Shown: positions 7,126-7,399 of the stretch, piece after piece | Position numbering within the stretch: the stretch's first letter is position 1 | Layout of the letters: every line of letters begins with the position of its first letter | DNA from: DATKQI01 sp035532755 | Lineage (GTDB): Bacteria > Pseudomonadota > Alphaproteobacteria > Acetobacterales > Acetobacteraceae | Reading direction: 5' to 3' | DNA: 7,399 nucleotides | NCBI GenBank assembly: GCA_035532755.1 | Contig: DATKQI010000214.1 | Coordinates: 1 to 7,399, forward strand | Notes under the pieces: generated by a model | Seen by the model: the letters and a program-made list of their open reading frames with translations, nothing else | The model's database searches: none | Told to the model about the DNA's origin: nothing | Made by a program: the position numbers and the translations under genes

Positions 7126-7399
7126 ATGCGCCGCCTCGCCACCGCCGATCTCGGCTTTGAAGCCGCTTTCACGGCCCTGCTGGACGAGGCGCGAGAGACC
7201 ACGGCCCGTGTCGATGCCATGGTAGCGGAGATCATCGCCGCCGTGCGCGCCCGGGGCGATGCCGCCTTGTGCGAGTACACTGCCCGGTTCGACCGGCTTG
7301 CCCTCACGCCCGCCACCATCGCCGTGCCGGCCGCCGAGATCGCCGCCGCGGCCGCCGCCATCCCGGCCGAACTGCTGGCTGCCCTCGATCTCGCCGCCA
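7126..7399 (+). CDS. hisD: histidinol dehydrogenase, N-terminal part (cut by window end)
   Basis: HisD performs the last two steps of histidine biosynthesis, oxidising L-histidinol to histidinal and then histidine with NAD+ and a zinc ion. Only 91 codons are visible of a protein that normally has about 430. The visible part matches the family's N-terminal helical region: an acidic helix, then IIAAVRARGDAALCEYTARFDRL (residues about 36-58), followed by a strand and an Ala-rich helix (VPAAEIAAAAAAIPAELLAAL). The RARGDAAL.EYTARFD block is the family's N-terminal signature. Catalytic and zinc residues lie beyond the window. ATG 7126 begins 4 nt after the hisG stop, so the two genes are co-transcribed and probably translationally coupled. 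The only ribosome-site candidate (CAGGG) is inside the end of hisG. Confidence 0.93.
   Translation, partial: MRRLATADLGFEAAFTALLDEARETTARVDAMVAEIIAAVRARGDAALCEYTARFDRLALTPATIAVPAAEIAAAAAAIPAELLAALDLAA

Noticed and set aside
6411..7361. 316-codon minus-strand frame opposite hisG and hisD
   Set aside because: It is an antisense shadow with no domain. hisG and hisD carry clear signatures.

Overview
The window is G+C-rich chromosomal DNA, well above 60% by eye, with strongly G/C-biased third codon positions. It looks like an alphaproteobacterium. The neighbourhood (a phasin just upstream of clpS-clpA, and a short-form hisG followed by hisD) and the protein style suggest Rhodospirillales, most likely Acetobacteraceae. 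That placement is an inference from gene content and is not proven. I see no mobile element, tRNA, rRNA, CRISPR array or phage gene. This is core-genome territory, and its most interesting parts are the non-coding intervals.

Layout. (1) 1-923, minus strand: the N-terminal two-thirds or more of a secreted D-alanyl-D-alanine carboxypeptidase, cut by the window edge. (2) 924-1268: a 345-base divergent control region. It holds a good sigma70-type promoter for the phasin gene, flanked by two related 15-bp TGC-rich palindromes that look like operators, and then a roughly 120-nt leader with a hairpin. (3) 1269-1772: a phasin (polyhydroxyalkanoate granule protein), closed by two perfect back-to-back hairpins. 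(4) 2007-5439, plus strand: clpS, clpA and pncA. ClpS is the N-degron adaptor, ClpA the AAA+ unfoldase it serves, and PncA a nicotinamidase of NAD salvage that probably shares the transcript. A nested RNA fold fills the clpS-clpA gap. (5) 5432-6310, minus strand: a membrane fatty-acid-desaturase-type di-iron enzyme whose 3' end overlaps pncA by 8 bases. (6) 6426-7399, plus strand: hisG (short form) and the start of hisD, the first and last steps of histidine biosynthesis. The hisG start may be leaderless.

How the genes work together. ClpS delivers proteins with destabilising N-terminal residues to ClpA, which feeds ClpP (not in the window). HisG and HisD act in one pathway, and the short HisG implies a HisZ partner elsewhere. 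The phasin is its own transcription unit, with signals expected of a PHB-responsive gene. The carboxypeptidase, nicotinamidase and desaturase have no evident functional link to their neighbours. I found no convincing new multi-gene system. The best leads are the paired palindromes at the phasin promoter, the structured clpS-clpA intercistronic RNA, and a possible short leader ORF coupled to clpS.
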